From CAZJOD01 sp964547525 (lineage in GTDB: Bacteria; Bacillota; Clostridia; JAAYHZ01): DNA of 31,907 bases. The DNA is taken from NCBI GenBank assembly GCA_964547525.1, contig CAZJOD010000021.1, positions 1 to 31,907 on the forward strand. The letters run 5' to 3'. Below the pieces are notes generated by a model. It made no database searches. It saw only the letters and a list, made by a program, of their open reading frames with translations, and was not told where the DNA came from. Made by a program: the position numbers and the translations under genes. This document shows positions 8,687-16,739 of this stretch, piece by piece. Within the stretch, counting starts at the first letter, position 1, and each line of letters begins with the position of its first letter.

Positions 8687-10348
8687 CTATTTTATATAAA
8701 CTGTCTTTTTTAAAGGTGAAAACCCTGTAAAATTTACCGTAAAACCTTCTCGATCGGCCAAAGGAGCTCCTCTCATCTCAGTTGTATATTCATGTTGACC
8801 GAAAGCACCGCTAATTAATATACTATCACCTGCTAAGCTATAAGAAAATTCACCTTCTTTTATTATAACCCCGGTTCCAGGAAATCCTTCCATTGATAAA
8901 AACGAATTATTCAACCGTCCACCTGCCGGGAATATCATTTCTAATTTTACCGGTAAACGGTTTACTCCGGATGAATCCATATCTATCTTAGCACAGCCGT
9001 TTTCAAACGATATATCAACTATCAAAGACCATGTCATCATATTTACTTTATCTCTGATATCCCAATTCGTTCTTCCGTCGATAACATTGTTTTTTTCTTT
9101 ACCGCAAGGTCTTACATAACCCCATTCACAATTATATGACAGCTTGTACCCCCTATCGGTTTTTTCTACGGATGTCGGTATAAATTTTCCCTTAGGGCCG
9201 AAATATGAACCTGCCAACCTGAATATTATTTGATTTGTCCCCTTTTGAAACTTCATAAAGGCTTCACTTTTGGCTAAAATTGTAACGGTTATGTTTTTAT
9301 CTCTTATTCTAACGATATCTGACAATTGAAAGAATCTTTCATATTTTTCATAATCGTATTTTTCACATACAAGATCATTCTCCCGAAGAAAATCATCGGC
9401 CATATATCTTAATCCTAAAAATGGAAATTCTAACGGCGAAAAAGGTCCGGTATCTCCCCTCCAATCATTATACATACTTAACAAATAATCGGCCATGTAT
9501 GAAAAATGAGGATTTTTAGTCAAATGTCCCATTAACAAATAGTTTTCATAATATATTCCGGGATATATTTTTTTGCCGAAATCCTGACGTCGTGAATTCA
9601 TGGTACATAGCGTCATATCAGGTTCGATATATGTGAACATCATATATAAATTCCTCTTAACATATTCATATAAGCCCGGCATATTAAGTTCTCGTCCCAT
9701 TATTATAAGACTTCTGTTACAGATTTCATTATATGTTCCTGCTGAACGTTCGGAATACTCTCCGTATTCATTGCAATCGATCAGTTCTCTAAGATATAAA
9801 ATAATTTCATCCGAAAGATCTTTACGATCTAAGATATTCATTAAAAGTGCCATTGCCGAACACATAACCCATCTATGATTAGGTGTATGAAAACCTCCGT
9901 TTTTCATACCGTCGGCACTTTTATGAAAAAAAGACATGAACATATCTTCAATCTCGTTTTCAATTACAGTACCTTTTGAATATTTCTTTAATACCCTATA
10001 TGCATATGCGGCATGCTGTATAACAAATGCTACGGTTGTGGAATCATGAAAATTTGTTTCAAGCAAATCTATAGTTCCGTCTTCATACTGTCTCGATACG
10101 GTATAGTTCATAGCGGCTTTTACTCTATCTAAAAGCATACCTTTACCATAATGGCGGGATTTGTCATTATAATACTGAGCAAGCATATAAGATGCCGAAA
10201 ACATTACCCACGCAGGTTCACTGAATCCTTTGCCTTTAACTTTAAACCCTCCGTATTCCGGATCTGATGTATCTAGACATTGATTTACTATCAAATCATC
10301 TACTTTAATATCGGATAATACGGTGATTTTTTCAAAATGTTTTTTCAT
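8687..10348 (-). CDS. Putative (alpha/alpha)-toroid glycan lyase/hydrolase-like protein, unassigned family
   Basis: The product is 553 aa, with no signal peptide or membrane segment, so it is probably cytosolic. The N-terminal ~330 residues alternate aromatic and small residues in helices (YMLAQYYND, AYAYRVLKK, ALLMNILDR), as expected for an (alpha/alpha) barrel. Residues ~340-553 are beta-rich, as in the C-terminal sandwich of heparinase II/III-type polysaccharide lyases. The conspicuous motif TPNHRWVMCSA (Asn157-His158-Arg159) followed by TYNEICNR (Tyr206-Asn207) recalls the His/Tyr catalytic pair of such lyases, but this is motif resemblance only. It may degrade an uronic oligosaccharide; a GH88/GH105-like or GH154-like hydrolase is an alternative. 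GGGAG precedes the ATG at 10348. Upstream lies the repeat array; no partner gene shares its transcript. Confidence 0.5.
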   Translation of the reverse strand: MKKHFEKITVLSDIKVDDLIVNQCLDTSDPEYGGFKVKGKGFSEPAWVMFSASYMLAQYYNDKSRHYGKGMLLDRVKAAMNYTVSRQYEDGTIDLLETNFHDSTTVAFVIQHAAYAYRVLKKYSKGTVIENEIEDMFMSFFHKSADGMKNGGFHTPNHRWVMCSAMALLMNILDRKDLSDEIILYLRELIDCNEYGEYSERSAGTYNEICNRSLIIMGRELNMPGLYEYVKRNLYMMFTYIEPDMTLCTMNSRRQDFGKKIYPGIYYENYLLMGHLTKNPHFSYMADYLLSMYNDWRGDTGPFSPLEFPFLGLRYMADDFLRENDLVCEKYDYEKYERFFQLSDIVRIRDKNITVTILAKSEAFMKFQKGTNQIIFRLAGSYFGPKGKFIPTSVEKTDRGYKLSYNCEWGYVRPCGKEKNNVIDGRTNWDIRDKVNMMTWSLIVDISFENGCAKIDMDSSGVNRLPVKLEMIFPAGGRLNNSFLSMEGFPGTGVIIKEGEFSYSLAGDSILISGAFGQHEYTTEMRGAPLADREGFTVNFTGFSPLKKTVYIK

Positions 10349-10412
10349 ATATATTTCTCCCTGTGTAAATTTAATAATAATTGCAAATTAAGTCGCTATG
10401 AATCTTTTTAAT

Positions 10413-10702
10413 AATCAAGTTTTAAAAATGTATCCTATCTGATAAGACTCGTGGCCGCATCGAGCGTCCNNNNNNNNNNNNNNNNNNNNNNNNNNNNNNN
10501 NNNNNNNNNNNNNNNNNNNNNNNNNNNNNNNNNNNNNNNNNNNNNNNNNNNNNNNNNNNNNNNNNNNNNACGAGCCGGCGTACATTTTTAAAATCAAGTT
10601 TTAAAAATGTATCCTATCTGATAAGACCCGTGGCCGCATCGAGCGTCCACGAGCCGGCGTACATTTTTAAAATCAAGTTTTAAAAATGTATCCTATCTGA
10701 TA
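10413..10702. repeat. Tandem array of a 79-bp bipartite palindromic repeat
   Basis: Equivalent bases recur at 10582 and 10661, a 79-bp period. Each unit has an AT-rich perfect palindrome (ACATTTTTAAAA, loop TCAAG, TTTTAAAAATGT; 10582-10610 and 10661-10689), then the linker ATCCTATCTGATAAGAC, then a GC-rich hairpin (CGTGG...CCACG, inner CGC/GCG, loop ATCGA). A partial first unit starts near 10413, where the left arm is degraded. The array ends after TATCCTATCTGATAA at about 10702. At least two full periods are visible and an unknown number may be hidden in the N run. Inverted, diverged copies occur at 1-131. It contains no coding frame worth calling and sits between two divergent genes. Confidence 0.9.
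10470..10569. other. Assembly gap (100 N) inside the repeat array
   Basis: Exactly 100 N, the conventional placeholder for an unknown length. The base before the gap (end of GAGCGTCC) and the base after it (start of ACGAGCCGGC) are adjacent in the intact unit at 10641-10659. Deleting the N run therefore restores a 79-bp step. The gap most likely hides an integer number of repeat units. Confidence 0.95.
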
Positions 10703-10734
10703 ATTGTTAACACATTTTTAATACTATTTTGTAT

Positions 10735-10770
10735 TATAATATAAATGTAACATGATATACTCGTTATAAT
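10735..10770 (+). promoter_or_regulatory. Candidate -10 boxes upstream of the L,D-transpeptidase gene
   Basis: Two perfect TATAAT hexamers, at 10735-10740 and 10765-10770, lie between the repeat array and the ATG at 10818. Neither has a convincing -35 at 16-18 nt. The rest of the 10349-10817 gap is the repeat array, the N run and AT-rich sequence. Confidence 0.35.
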
Positions 10771-10817
10771 GTGTTAAAATAATAAAAAAGTTTATAGAAC
10801 GAAATCAGGTAGATTAA

Positions 10818-12089
10818 ATGAAAAACAAATTGGTAATTTATGTATTAGTATGCTTGACGATTATCATTACAGTCATCATGTATGAAAAAGAAATAAAATC
10901 CGATTCCGATAGCGGATTGCAACCTCCTAAAGAAACACAAAACTTTACAGAAGAAACTACACGGGATTCCGGTACAACAATTGAAACTACGGTTAACCCT
11001 CAAGAAACGACTCAAAGCACGGTAAACAGACCATATAAGCCTATAAATACCGATATAAGTCTCGATGACATATTAAAAAACAGTGAGAACCGCTTCTATA
11101 TAAATGTCGAATTGAATACAGGGACTATAACTGTGTATGAAAGATCAATTTCCGGAGAATTCAATCAGCCTGTAAAAAGTGCACCGGCTGCAACAGGCAC
11201 AAACGGCTCCACCCCTACCGGTATATACTTTATAGAAAACCGTTCTGAATGGTTCAAAGAAAGTACACTTGGTTATACAAGGTTCGTATCGATTGCAAGT
11301 GATAATTTAAAAATCAGCTCCGCTTTATATGAAACAACAGATATAAATACATTAATACGCAGGTCGTATAACGAATTAGGGACACCGTCCACAGACGGAA
11401 ACATTCATACCACTGCAGACATGGCTTACTGGATATATGAGTACTGTCCTAAAACTACTATAATACATGTTACAGATAAATCCATCGGTAATCCGGTAAC
11501 AAGCTTAAGAGAGCTCAACCCGGATTACACTTTTACCGATCCTACGGACCCGTTTTATAAATCCTTAAAAATATTAGAAAACAACGGGATACTACCTTAT
11601 AAGATATATGTGGAAAAAGGCTCCTATTCAATTACCGTTTACGGTCTTGACTCGAACAATGAATACACCATACCCGTAAGATTGTTTTTAACGGCAACCG
11701 GACGAACAGCGGGCAGGACACCTGTAGGAACATTTAAAATAGGTGAAAAAGAGCGTTGGCATCAATTTGCATACAATGGAGGATACGCACAGTATGCCAC
11801 ATCATATTACAGTAATTTATATATCCATTCACCTATTTACAGTATAAAGCAGATAGACACAATGTTTAAGGAATTTTATGAGGAAATTGGTACGGCTGCA
11901 ACTGCGGGTTGTCTTAGGACTACATCATACGCATCATATTGGATCTACTCATATTGTCCTAAAGGAACGATTGTAGAAATTGTGAACGGATCTCCCAATG
12001 GAATATCAGTTGATAATCCTCCTAAAATAGGAGATGATTATTATACTTATGATCCTACAGATCCGTTCAATCCAAATTCTGTATATTAA
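10818..12089 (+). CDS. Membrane-anchored L,D-transpeptidase with two YkuD-like domains, the first degenerate
   Basis: YkuD enzymes use a Cys nucleophile to cross-link peptidoglycan stems (3-3 links) or attach proteins. The protein is 423 aa: a membrane anchor at residues ~5-21, a Thr/Glu-rich linker to ~70, then two similar halves (about 90-225 and 262-395), each followed by a D-P-T-D-P-F motif. The second half has the catalytic His337 (YIHSPIY) and Cys365 (TAGCLRTT). In the first half the aligned positions are Ser167 (KISSALY) and Asn195 (TDGNIHTT), so that domain should be inactive and may bind wall peptides. The conserved ends YWIYEYCPKTTI and YWIYSYCPKGTI show that the two halves are duplicates. 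AGGTAG precedes the ATG. The next gene starts 26 bp later and also encodes a wall enzyme, so they probably form an operon. Confidence 0.85.
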   Translation: MKNKLVIYVLVCLTIIITVIMYEKEIKSDSDSGLQPPKETQNFTEETTRDSGTTIETTVNPQETTQSTVNRPYKPINTDISLDDILKNSENRFYINVELNTGTITVYERSISGEFNQPVKSAPAATGTNGSTPTGIYFIENRSEWFKESTLGYTRFVSIASDNLKISSALYETTDINTLIRRSYNELGTPSTDGNIHTTADMAYWIYEYCPKTTIIHVTDKSIGNPVTSLRELNPDYTFTDPTDPFYKSLKILENNGILPYKIYVEKGSYSITVYGLDSNNEYTIPVRLFLTATGRTAGRTPVGTFKIGEKERWHQFAYNGGYAQYATSYYSNLYIHSPIYSIKQIDTMFKEFYEEIGTAATAGCLRTTSYASYWIYSYCPKGTIVEIVNGSPNGISVDNPPKIGDDYYTYDPTDPFNPNSVY

Positions 12090-12114
12090 ATAATAAAAAC
12101 GGGGGTTATGTCTA

Positions 12115-13311
12115 ATGGCAGTGAAAAATTTATTTAATAGGTTTTGTAGACTTTTCACCGGTCATATGCTATCCGGTACAAACCATAAGTTAGTGCCGGT
12201 GGAAAAGACCAAGCATACATATAATTTAAGTATTAATATATCGACAAGAAAAAGTGGCAAACTGCTCTTGTCAATGTTAATTTGTACTTTATGTGTTATA
12301 CCGGTTTCATGTGAAATCAACACTCCCGTTTATGAAGACCGTCAACAAGATGTTACCGGTACCGAAACATCGGTTGCCATAACCGAAGGTACCGTTTCTA
12401 TTACCGTCCAAGAAACAATACCGGTTAAAGTAACATTTCCTGTCTGCGGTGTCGTCAAATTAAGCAATCAATTCGATTGGCTTAATATAAGGAGCGGACC
12501 GGGCACACGCTATCCTATGATGGGAAAACTAGCTCCTGAAACCGTCATAACTATTACAGACGAGCATAATGATTTTTATATTATGGATTTTTTAGGTTTT
12601 TCGGCATATGTATCAAAAGATTATATTGAAATATGCTTCGACACCGAACCCTTTAGTAAAGAATTATATGCGCATGCACCTCGCCGGATGGTAGTATCTT
12701 TTGGTGAAGATAAAAAAGAAAAAGAAATGCCGGATAATCTGGTAGATCTGAGAACTATCGACCCCACTATCAAAACCGATATAATTTTTGCTACAGACAG
12801 GAATTTTACAGGAGATATACAATACCCTATTAATATATGCATGATACAAAAAGATACCGCATTAAAACTTAAAAAAGCACAAGAGATATTTCAAAAAGAC
12901 GGATATTCAATATTGGTATACGATGCTTATAGACCATATTCGGTTTCGGTTGTTTTGTTTAATATTATAAAAAATCCTATATATATAGCCGATCCGGTAG
13001 CTAATCCTTCCAGACATAACAGAGGGGCCGCCGTAGATATCTCTCTTATAGACAGCACAGGTAAGGAAGTGGAAATGCCCTCCGCCATGCATACACTTGA
13101 CAGTACTGCAAATAGAAGCAACAAAAATATGTCACCGGAAGCAAGAAGAAACATGGATTATATGACCGAAGTAATGGAACAATGTGGCTTTTTAAAGTAT
13201 GAATACGAATGGTGGCATTTTAATGATGAAAACTGTTACGATTATCCGGTAACCGACCATTACTACACAGATTTCATATTTAGTAACGAAAAAGAACGAA
13301 ATTGGAGTTAA
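12115..13311 (+). CDS. SH3-domain D-alanyl-D-alanine dipeptidase-like protein (peptidase M15D, VanX type)
   Basis: The family are zinc D,D-dipeptidases that cut D-Ala-D-Ala. The 398-aa product has about 50 cytosolic residues, a hydrophobic segment (~50-66, LLLSMLICTLCVIPVSC), a bacterial SH3 domain (LNIRSGPGTRYPMMGKL, about residues 123-170) and a C-terminal M15D domain. That domain starts at DLRTIDPTIKTDIIFATDRN. Zinc ligands His301 and Asp308 (SRHNRGAAVDIS), catalytic Glu365 and ligand His368 (EWWHF) are present. The segment ending PVSC could be a poor lipobox, but no start codon near it has a ribosome site, so I keep the ATG at 12115 behind GGGGG. It is probably exported and wall-bound. 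No van regulator or ligase is nearby, so wall turnover is likelier than glycopeptide resistance. Its last 32 bp overlap the convergent gene at 13280. Confidence 0.87.
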   Translation: MAVKNLFNRFCRLFTGHMLSGTNHKLVPVEKTKHTYNLSINISTRKSGKLLLSMLICTLCVIPVSCEINTPVYEDRQQDVTGTETSVAITEGTVSITVQETIPVKVTFPVCGVVKLSNQFDWLNIRSGPGTRYPMMGKLAPETVITITDEHNDFYIMDFLGFSAYVSKDYIEICFDTEPFSKELYAHAPRRMVVSFGEDKKEKEMPDNLVDLRTIDPTIKTDIIFATDRNFTGDIQYPINICMIQKDTALKLKKAQEIFQKDGYSILVYDAYRPYSVSVVLFNIIKNPIYIADPVANPSRHNRGAAVDISLIDSTGKEVEMPSAMHTLDSTANRSNKNMSPEARRNMDYMTEVMEQCGFLKYEYEWWHFNDENCYDYPVTDHYYTDFIFSNEKERNWS

Positions 13312-14674
13312 TAAAATTTCCGGACGGTGAGCGGTATAAAATCTGTATATTTCCACCTATTGACATATCGTTTTCAAGGTATATAGAAAATACACTTGAT
13401 AATTGTTCATCGGTGTCAAACTCATTTTGATTATCGACTATTGGGAACGCTTGGTAAAGGTTACCCCCTGTATGGACATAAATCTCGTTAGTCAACACAC
13501 CTGATATAAGTCCGGTGATTTTTGTTAACCCGTATTCATCGCTTACATTTATAGTAATTTCCGAATCTGCGTCACTTCGCTGCTCTTCAATTTTAATATC
13601 TACAGGTAAAGCGGGCATAATGGGCACATTGCACAATAAGTCCCGTAGATTTCGTTCTACAATTTCTAAAACAACCAAATCAAACTTTTGCTCGTTAACA
13701 AGCCTGTAATCCGGAGGAACACCTCTTGAATATAAACAATAACCGAAGTTGTCGGATATGACCGGTATTAATGAATTTGCAAAAGAATCTCTGAACATTA
13801 ACACGGTTGATTCATTACAATCACACTCAGTTTCTATTTTCATGTCATCAAACGATCTGATAGGTTTTATATACCGGTAATTATTATTTGTTTTTACAAC
13901 AGGTTTTATTTCCTTTATTCCGAAGGCGGGCATTAACATATTCGCCAAGTCTCCGGTCCGCCCCTTTTCATAATCAAAATGAGCTTCATAATTATTAGCT
14001 ACTCCCTTAAATAGACGTATCATCTCATTATATGCAATTGTCGCTCCGTAATCATTCCAATGTGTATCTGTTTTTTGGTACAAACATTCATCCCATCCGG
14101 AAAATAATTCGGTCAGATTGACATATTTTATATCACTGTTCTCAAATAAATCGTTTAACAGGTTAATGTTATGTTTGTCTTGACTTTTTTTATAACGAGC
14201 CGGCATATATTGCGGATATACGGTATTCTTATTAGGTACCGGCATAAATATAAACTCCGTACCCAAATGTTCCAGCCATTGTTTCTGTATTTCAATAACC
14301 TTGTACAATTTATCTATTTCAAAGGGTGTCATAGCATTTTCACCGGTATAATCCGGTAATGTTTTACTAAAAAATAATTGACCTTCTTTTCCTTTTATGA
14401 CTTGATCGTTTACCGAGTGATTGAGCAAGTAGTAATTTAAAGCCCCGTATGCAGATATGAATAAAGGCCGCAATCCGAAATTTTCTGAAAAATAAGTTTC
14501 GAATTCCAACGGAAACCCTGTATTGATACGGTTATTCACTAAAATATCAGGCATAACCGACAATCGTCTGTTTTCATGGTTAGAAGCTTCAATACCTGTT
14601 AGCATGCTTGTCAAAGGTATTATCAAAATTATAAAAAATACGATTATATAAATTAATTCAAACTTTTTTTTCAA
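13280..14674 (-). CDS. AlgJ/AlgX-like SGNH-fold O-acetyltransferase component (DHHW family)
   Basis: Proteins of this type sit outside the membrane and move acetyl groups delivered by an MBOAT partner onto a polysaccharide. The 464-aa protein has one N-terminal membrane anchor (residues ~7-27, LIYIIVFFIILIIPLTSML) and an ENRRLS motif after it. Catalytic-type residues match the AlgX pattern: Asp203-Thr-His205 (KTDTHWNDYGA) and Ser297 (FRDSFANS). The C-terminal ~90 residues are an extra beta-rich segment. The start is a TTG at 14674, with AGGAG 8 nt before it; no ATG fits. It lies 12 bp after the MBOAT gene, so the pair is co-expressed. Its 3' end runs 32 bp into the opposite-strand dipeptidase gene. 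The substrate glycan is unknown. Confidence 0.85.
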   Translation of the reverse strand: MKKKFELIYIIVFFIILIIPLTSMLTGIEASNHENRRLSVMPDILVNNRINTGFPLEFETYFSENFGLRPLFISAYGALNYYLLNHSVNDQVIKGKEGQLFFSKTLPDYTGENAMTPFEIDKLYKVIEIQKQWLEHLGTEFIFMPVPNKNTVYPQYMPARYKKSQDKHNINLLNDLFENSDIKYVNLTELFSGWDECLYQKTDTHWNDYGATIAYNEMIRLFKGVANNYEAHFDYEKGRTGDLANMLMPAFGIKEIKPVVKTNNNYRYIKPIRSFDDMKIETECDCNESTVLMFRDSFANSLIPVISDNFGYCLYSRGVPPDYRLVNEQKFDLVVLEIVERNLRDLLCNVPIMPALPVDIKIEEQRSDADSEITINVSDEYGLTKITGLISGVLTNEIYVHTGGNLYQAFPIVDNQNEFDTDEQLSSVFSIYLENDMSIGGNIQILYRSPSGNFINSNFVLFRY

Positions 14675-14686
14675 ATGAATCTTCTC

Positions 14687-16096
14687 CTAAAATCTAAAAT
14701 ATATAAACGGGTTATATGTCTCGGTTGACAAAGCTAAGATACTAAGTAAGAAAAGTAACATAGAGACCATATCACCCAAATTTTCATATATTCGTTTATA
14801 TTTCAAATTTCCCAATCTTTCCGGTAAGTTCTTTATATAAGGTGTACTTGCTACTATTGACATTGCAAATATAATTACAGCTAAAGGCGATATCATTTGT
14901 AGTAATGTATACTGCCAACCCGGACTAAATTGCAAACCGGCAAACATCTTTCCTACAAGCTGTACGGCTCGGCTTATGTTTTCCGCACGAAACACCGTAA
15001 ATCCCACCACAACTATTACTAAAGTATATATCCTGGCCAAAATACCGGGCTTAAATCTTTCCGGATTTATAGCTTTACACCTTTCTAAAATCATAAACAA
15101 GCCGTGATAAACTCCCCAGATTATAAAAGTCCACTCGGCGCCATGCCAAAATCCGGTACACAAAAATACTATGAATATGTTTATATAAGTACGTTTTATC
15201 CCCTTTCTGTTTCCACCTAGAGGAAAATATAAGTATTCCCTGAACCAATTAGTCAAAGATATATGCCATCTTTTCCAAAACTCATTTATACTCTTTGAAA
15301 TATAGGGATAATTAAAATTTTCTTTGAAGTCGAAACCGAACATCTTGCCCAGACCTATAGCCATATCCGAATATCCTGAGAAATCGAAATATATCTGCAC
15401 CGAGTATGCTATGGCCCCAATCCAAGCAAAAATAATATTCGTATCGTTAATATTCATGGAAAAAACAGAATCTGCAACCTCACCGATTACATTTGCTATT
15501 AAAACCTTTTTGCTTAATCCGATAATAAACCTTTTTATACCGTTTTTAATCTTCTGTGCGGTCATTTCCCTGTTTTCTATCTGCCTATATATATCATCGT
15601 ACTTTACAATAGGTCCCGCTATAAGCTGAGGAAAAGCAGATATATATAATGCGGTATTTAAAAGCTTATGTTCCGGTTTTGCCTTTTCTTTATATATATC
15701 GATTATATATGACATGGCTTGGAATGTAAAAAACGAAATACCAATTGGTAAAGGTATTCTCTTTATATTTATGGAAATGTTAAAAGCGGCGTTGATATTA
15801 TCAACAAAAAAATTCGTATATTTAAATATAAGGAGGATCGATATGTTAATTATTATTCCTGCAACCAAGAATTTTTTTCTTGCTTTTACTTGATGCTGCG
15901 ATATCTGTATTGCGATGATATAATTTAACCAAATAGAGAAAAGCATAATCAGAACATATATCGGCTCACCCCATGCGTAAAAAAACAAACTGAATATCAG
16001 AAGTATGAAATTTCTATATTTTCCGGGAACAATTAAATTTAAAGTGAAAACCAAAGGTAAAAATATAAATAAAAATACAGTCGAACTGAATACCAT
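14687..16096 (-). CDS. MBOAT-family O-acyltransferase (AlgI/PatA/DltB-like)
   Basis: This multipass membrane protein (469 aa) is predicted to carry acetyl groups across the membrane for O-acetylation of an extracellular glycan. Family marks are FLPLVFTLNLIVPGKYRN and FFYAWGE near the N terminus, LPIGISFFTFQAMSYIIDIY, FPQLIAGPIVKY, DFSGYSDMAIGLGKMFGF, NYPYISKSINEFWKRWHISL, and the histidines His318 (FWHGAEWTF) and His331 (GVYHGLFM). His331 corresponds to the invariant MBOAT histidine. GGGAGG precedes the ATG at 16096. The stop is a TAG. It is flanked by a small lipoprotein upstream and an AlgJ-like protein downstream, the usual composition of a Gram-positive polysaccharide acetylation set. DltB is excluded by the absence of dltA, dltC and dltD. 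Confidence 0.93.
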   Translation of the reverse strand: MVFSSTVFLFIFLPLVFTLNLIVPGKYRNFILLIFSLFFYAWGEPIYVLIMLFSIWLNYIIAIQISQHQVKARKKFLVAGIIINISILLIFKYTNFFVDNINAAFNISINIKRIPLPIGISFFTFQAMSYIIDIYKEKAKPEHKLLNTALYISAFPQLIAGPIVKYDDIYRQIENREMTAQKIKNGIKRFIIGLSKKVLIANVIGEVADSVFSMNINDTNIIFAWIGAIAYSVQIYFDFSGYSDMAIGLGKMFGFDFKENFNYPYISKSINEFWKRWHISLTNWFREYLYFPLGGNRKGIKRTYINIFIVFLCTGFWHGAEWTFIIWGVYHGLFMILERCKAINPERFKPGILARIYTLVIVVVGFTVFRAENISRAVQLVGKMFAGLQFSPGWQYTLLQMISPLAVIIFAMSIVASTPYIKNLPERLGNLKYKRIYENLGDMVSMLLFLLSILALSTETYNPFIYFRF

Positions 16097-16131
16097 TTTT
16101 CCTCCCGCTTTAAAATTAAATTTTATAAAAA

Positions 16132-16629
16132 CTACATGTTACTTGCACTGTAATAACTTATCGCAACAATTTTATCATCGGTCAATTGAAAGTATAAGCA
16201 CGGGCTGCCATGATCATCCGGTTTTAACGAGTATTTAATAATACCGCCTTCATCTATAAATTCCTCACCATAAGCTTTTATAAGATCATTCTTTGTATCG
16301 CCTACTGCGATTTCTCTGTTTGTTTTATAAGTCCGATCGGTTAATAATATCTCATCAATCATATCTTTATCGTTTAAAGGATAAGTGTAAATTTCAATGC
16401 CTTCATATACAAATGTTTTGTCTTTTCCTTCGTATACACAACTGGGTGCTTCATTTAATTCGTAATTATCGCCTAGCTCCTTCAGTAATACTGTTACGTC
16501 GGAATCCAATAAAAAAGATTTTCCGTTTATTTTAAATTCCAAGTCATTTTGATTTAAACCACGGTTGTTTGCACAAGAACACATTATTAATAACAATATG
16601 CATATTGTAACTATCCATAATTTTCTCAT
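16132..16629 (-). CDS. Small lipoprotein with a BamE/SmpA-like repeat signature
   Basis: I do not recognise a named family. The 165-aa product has a signal peptide ending in IMCSC (Cys19 or a neighbour as lipid anchor), so it should sit on the outer face of the membrane. The phrase IAVGDTKNDLIKAYGEE near residues 106-122 resembles the helix-turn of BamE/SmpA-like and related anti-parallel beta folds found in many Firmicutes lipoproteins. It ends 35 bp before the MBOAT gene on the same strand, so a role as an accessory of the acetylation machinery is an inference from position. GGGAGG precedes the ATG. A weak promoter (TTGAAA at 16701-16706, 17 nt, TAATCT at 16678-16683, minus strand) lies upstream. 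Confidence 0.75.
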   Translation of the reverse strand: MRKLWIVTICILLLIMCSCANNRGLNQNDLEFKINGKSFLLDSDVTVLLKELGDNYELNEAPSCVYEGKDKTFVYEGIEIYTYPLNDKDMIDEILLTDRTYKTNREIAVGDTKNDLIKAYGEEFIDEGGIIKYSLKPDDHGSPCLYFQLTDDKIVAISYYSASNM

Positions 16630-16694
16630 TTTTGTCGTGCCTCCCTATGTAATGTTACAACAAAATTTTATTTCTATAGATTACCACACATACG

Positions 16695-16730
16695 AACAAT
16701 TTTCAACAGAAGAGGCCTCTAATTATTGTT
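16695..16730. repeat. Imperfect inverted repeat with perfect AGAGGCCTCT core
   Basis: The outer arms AACAAT (16695-16700) and ATTGTT (16725-16730) enclose a 10-bp perfect palindrome at 16711-16720. It lies between the GNAT stop and the lipoprotein start and overlaps the candidate -35 of the latter. It could be an operator or a weak transcript end; there is no U tract. Confidence 0.35.
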
Positions 16731-16739
16731 AGCTAAATT

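Noticed and set aside
10415..10597. A 60-codon open frame across the N run
   Set aside because: It exists only because N bases do not encode stops; it lies in the palindromic repeat.
10413..10702. CRISPR array
   Set aside because: The units are contiguous and nearly identical, with no unique spacers, and no cas gene is present.
10413..10702. Integron attC-like cassette sites
   Set aside because: The unit length and hairpins are suggestive, but I find no conserved core-site boxes, cassette genes or integron integrase.
12115..13311. Vancomycin resistance vanX
   Set aside because: The domain is related, but vanH, a D-Ala-D-Lac ligase and a vanRS system are absent, and the protein is membrane-anchored with an SH3 domain.
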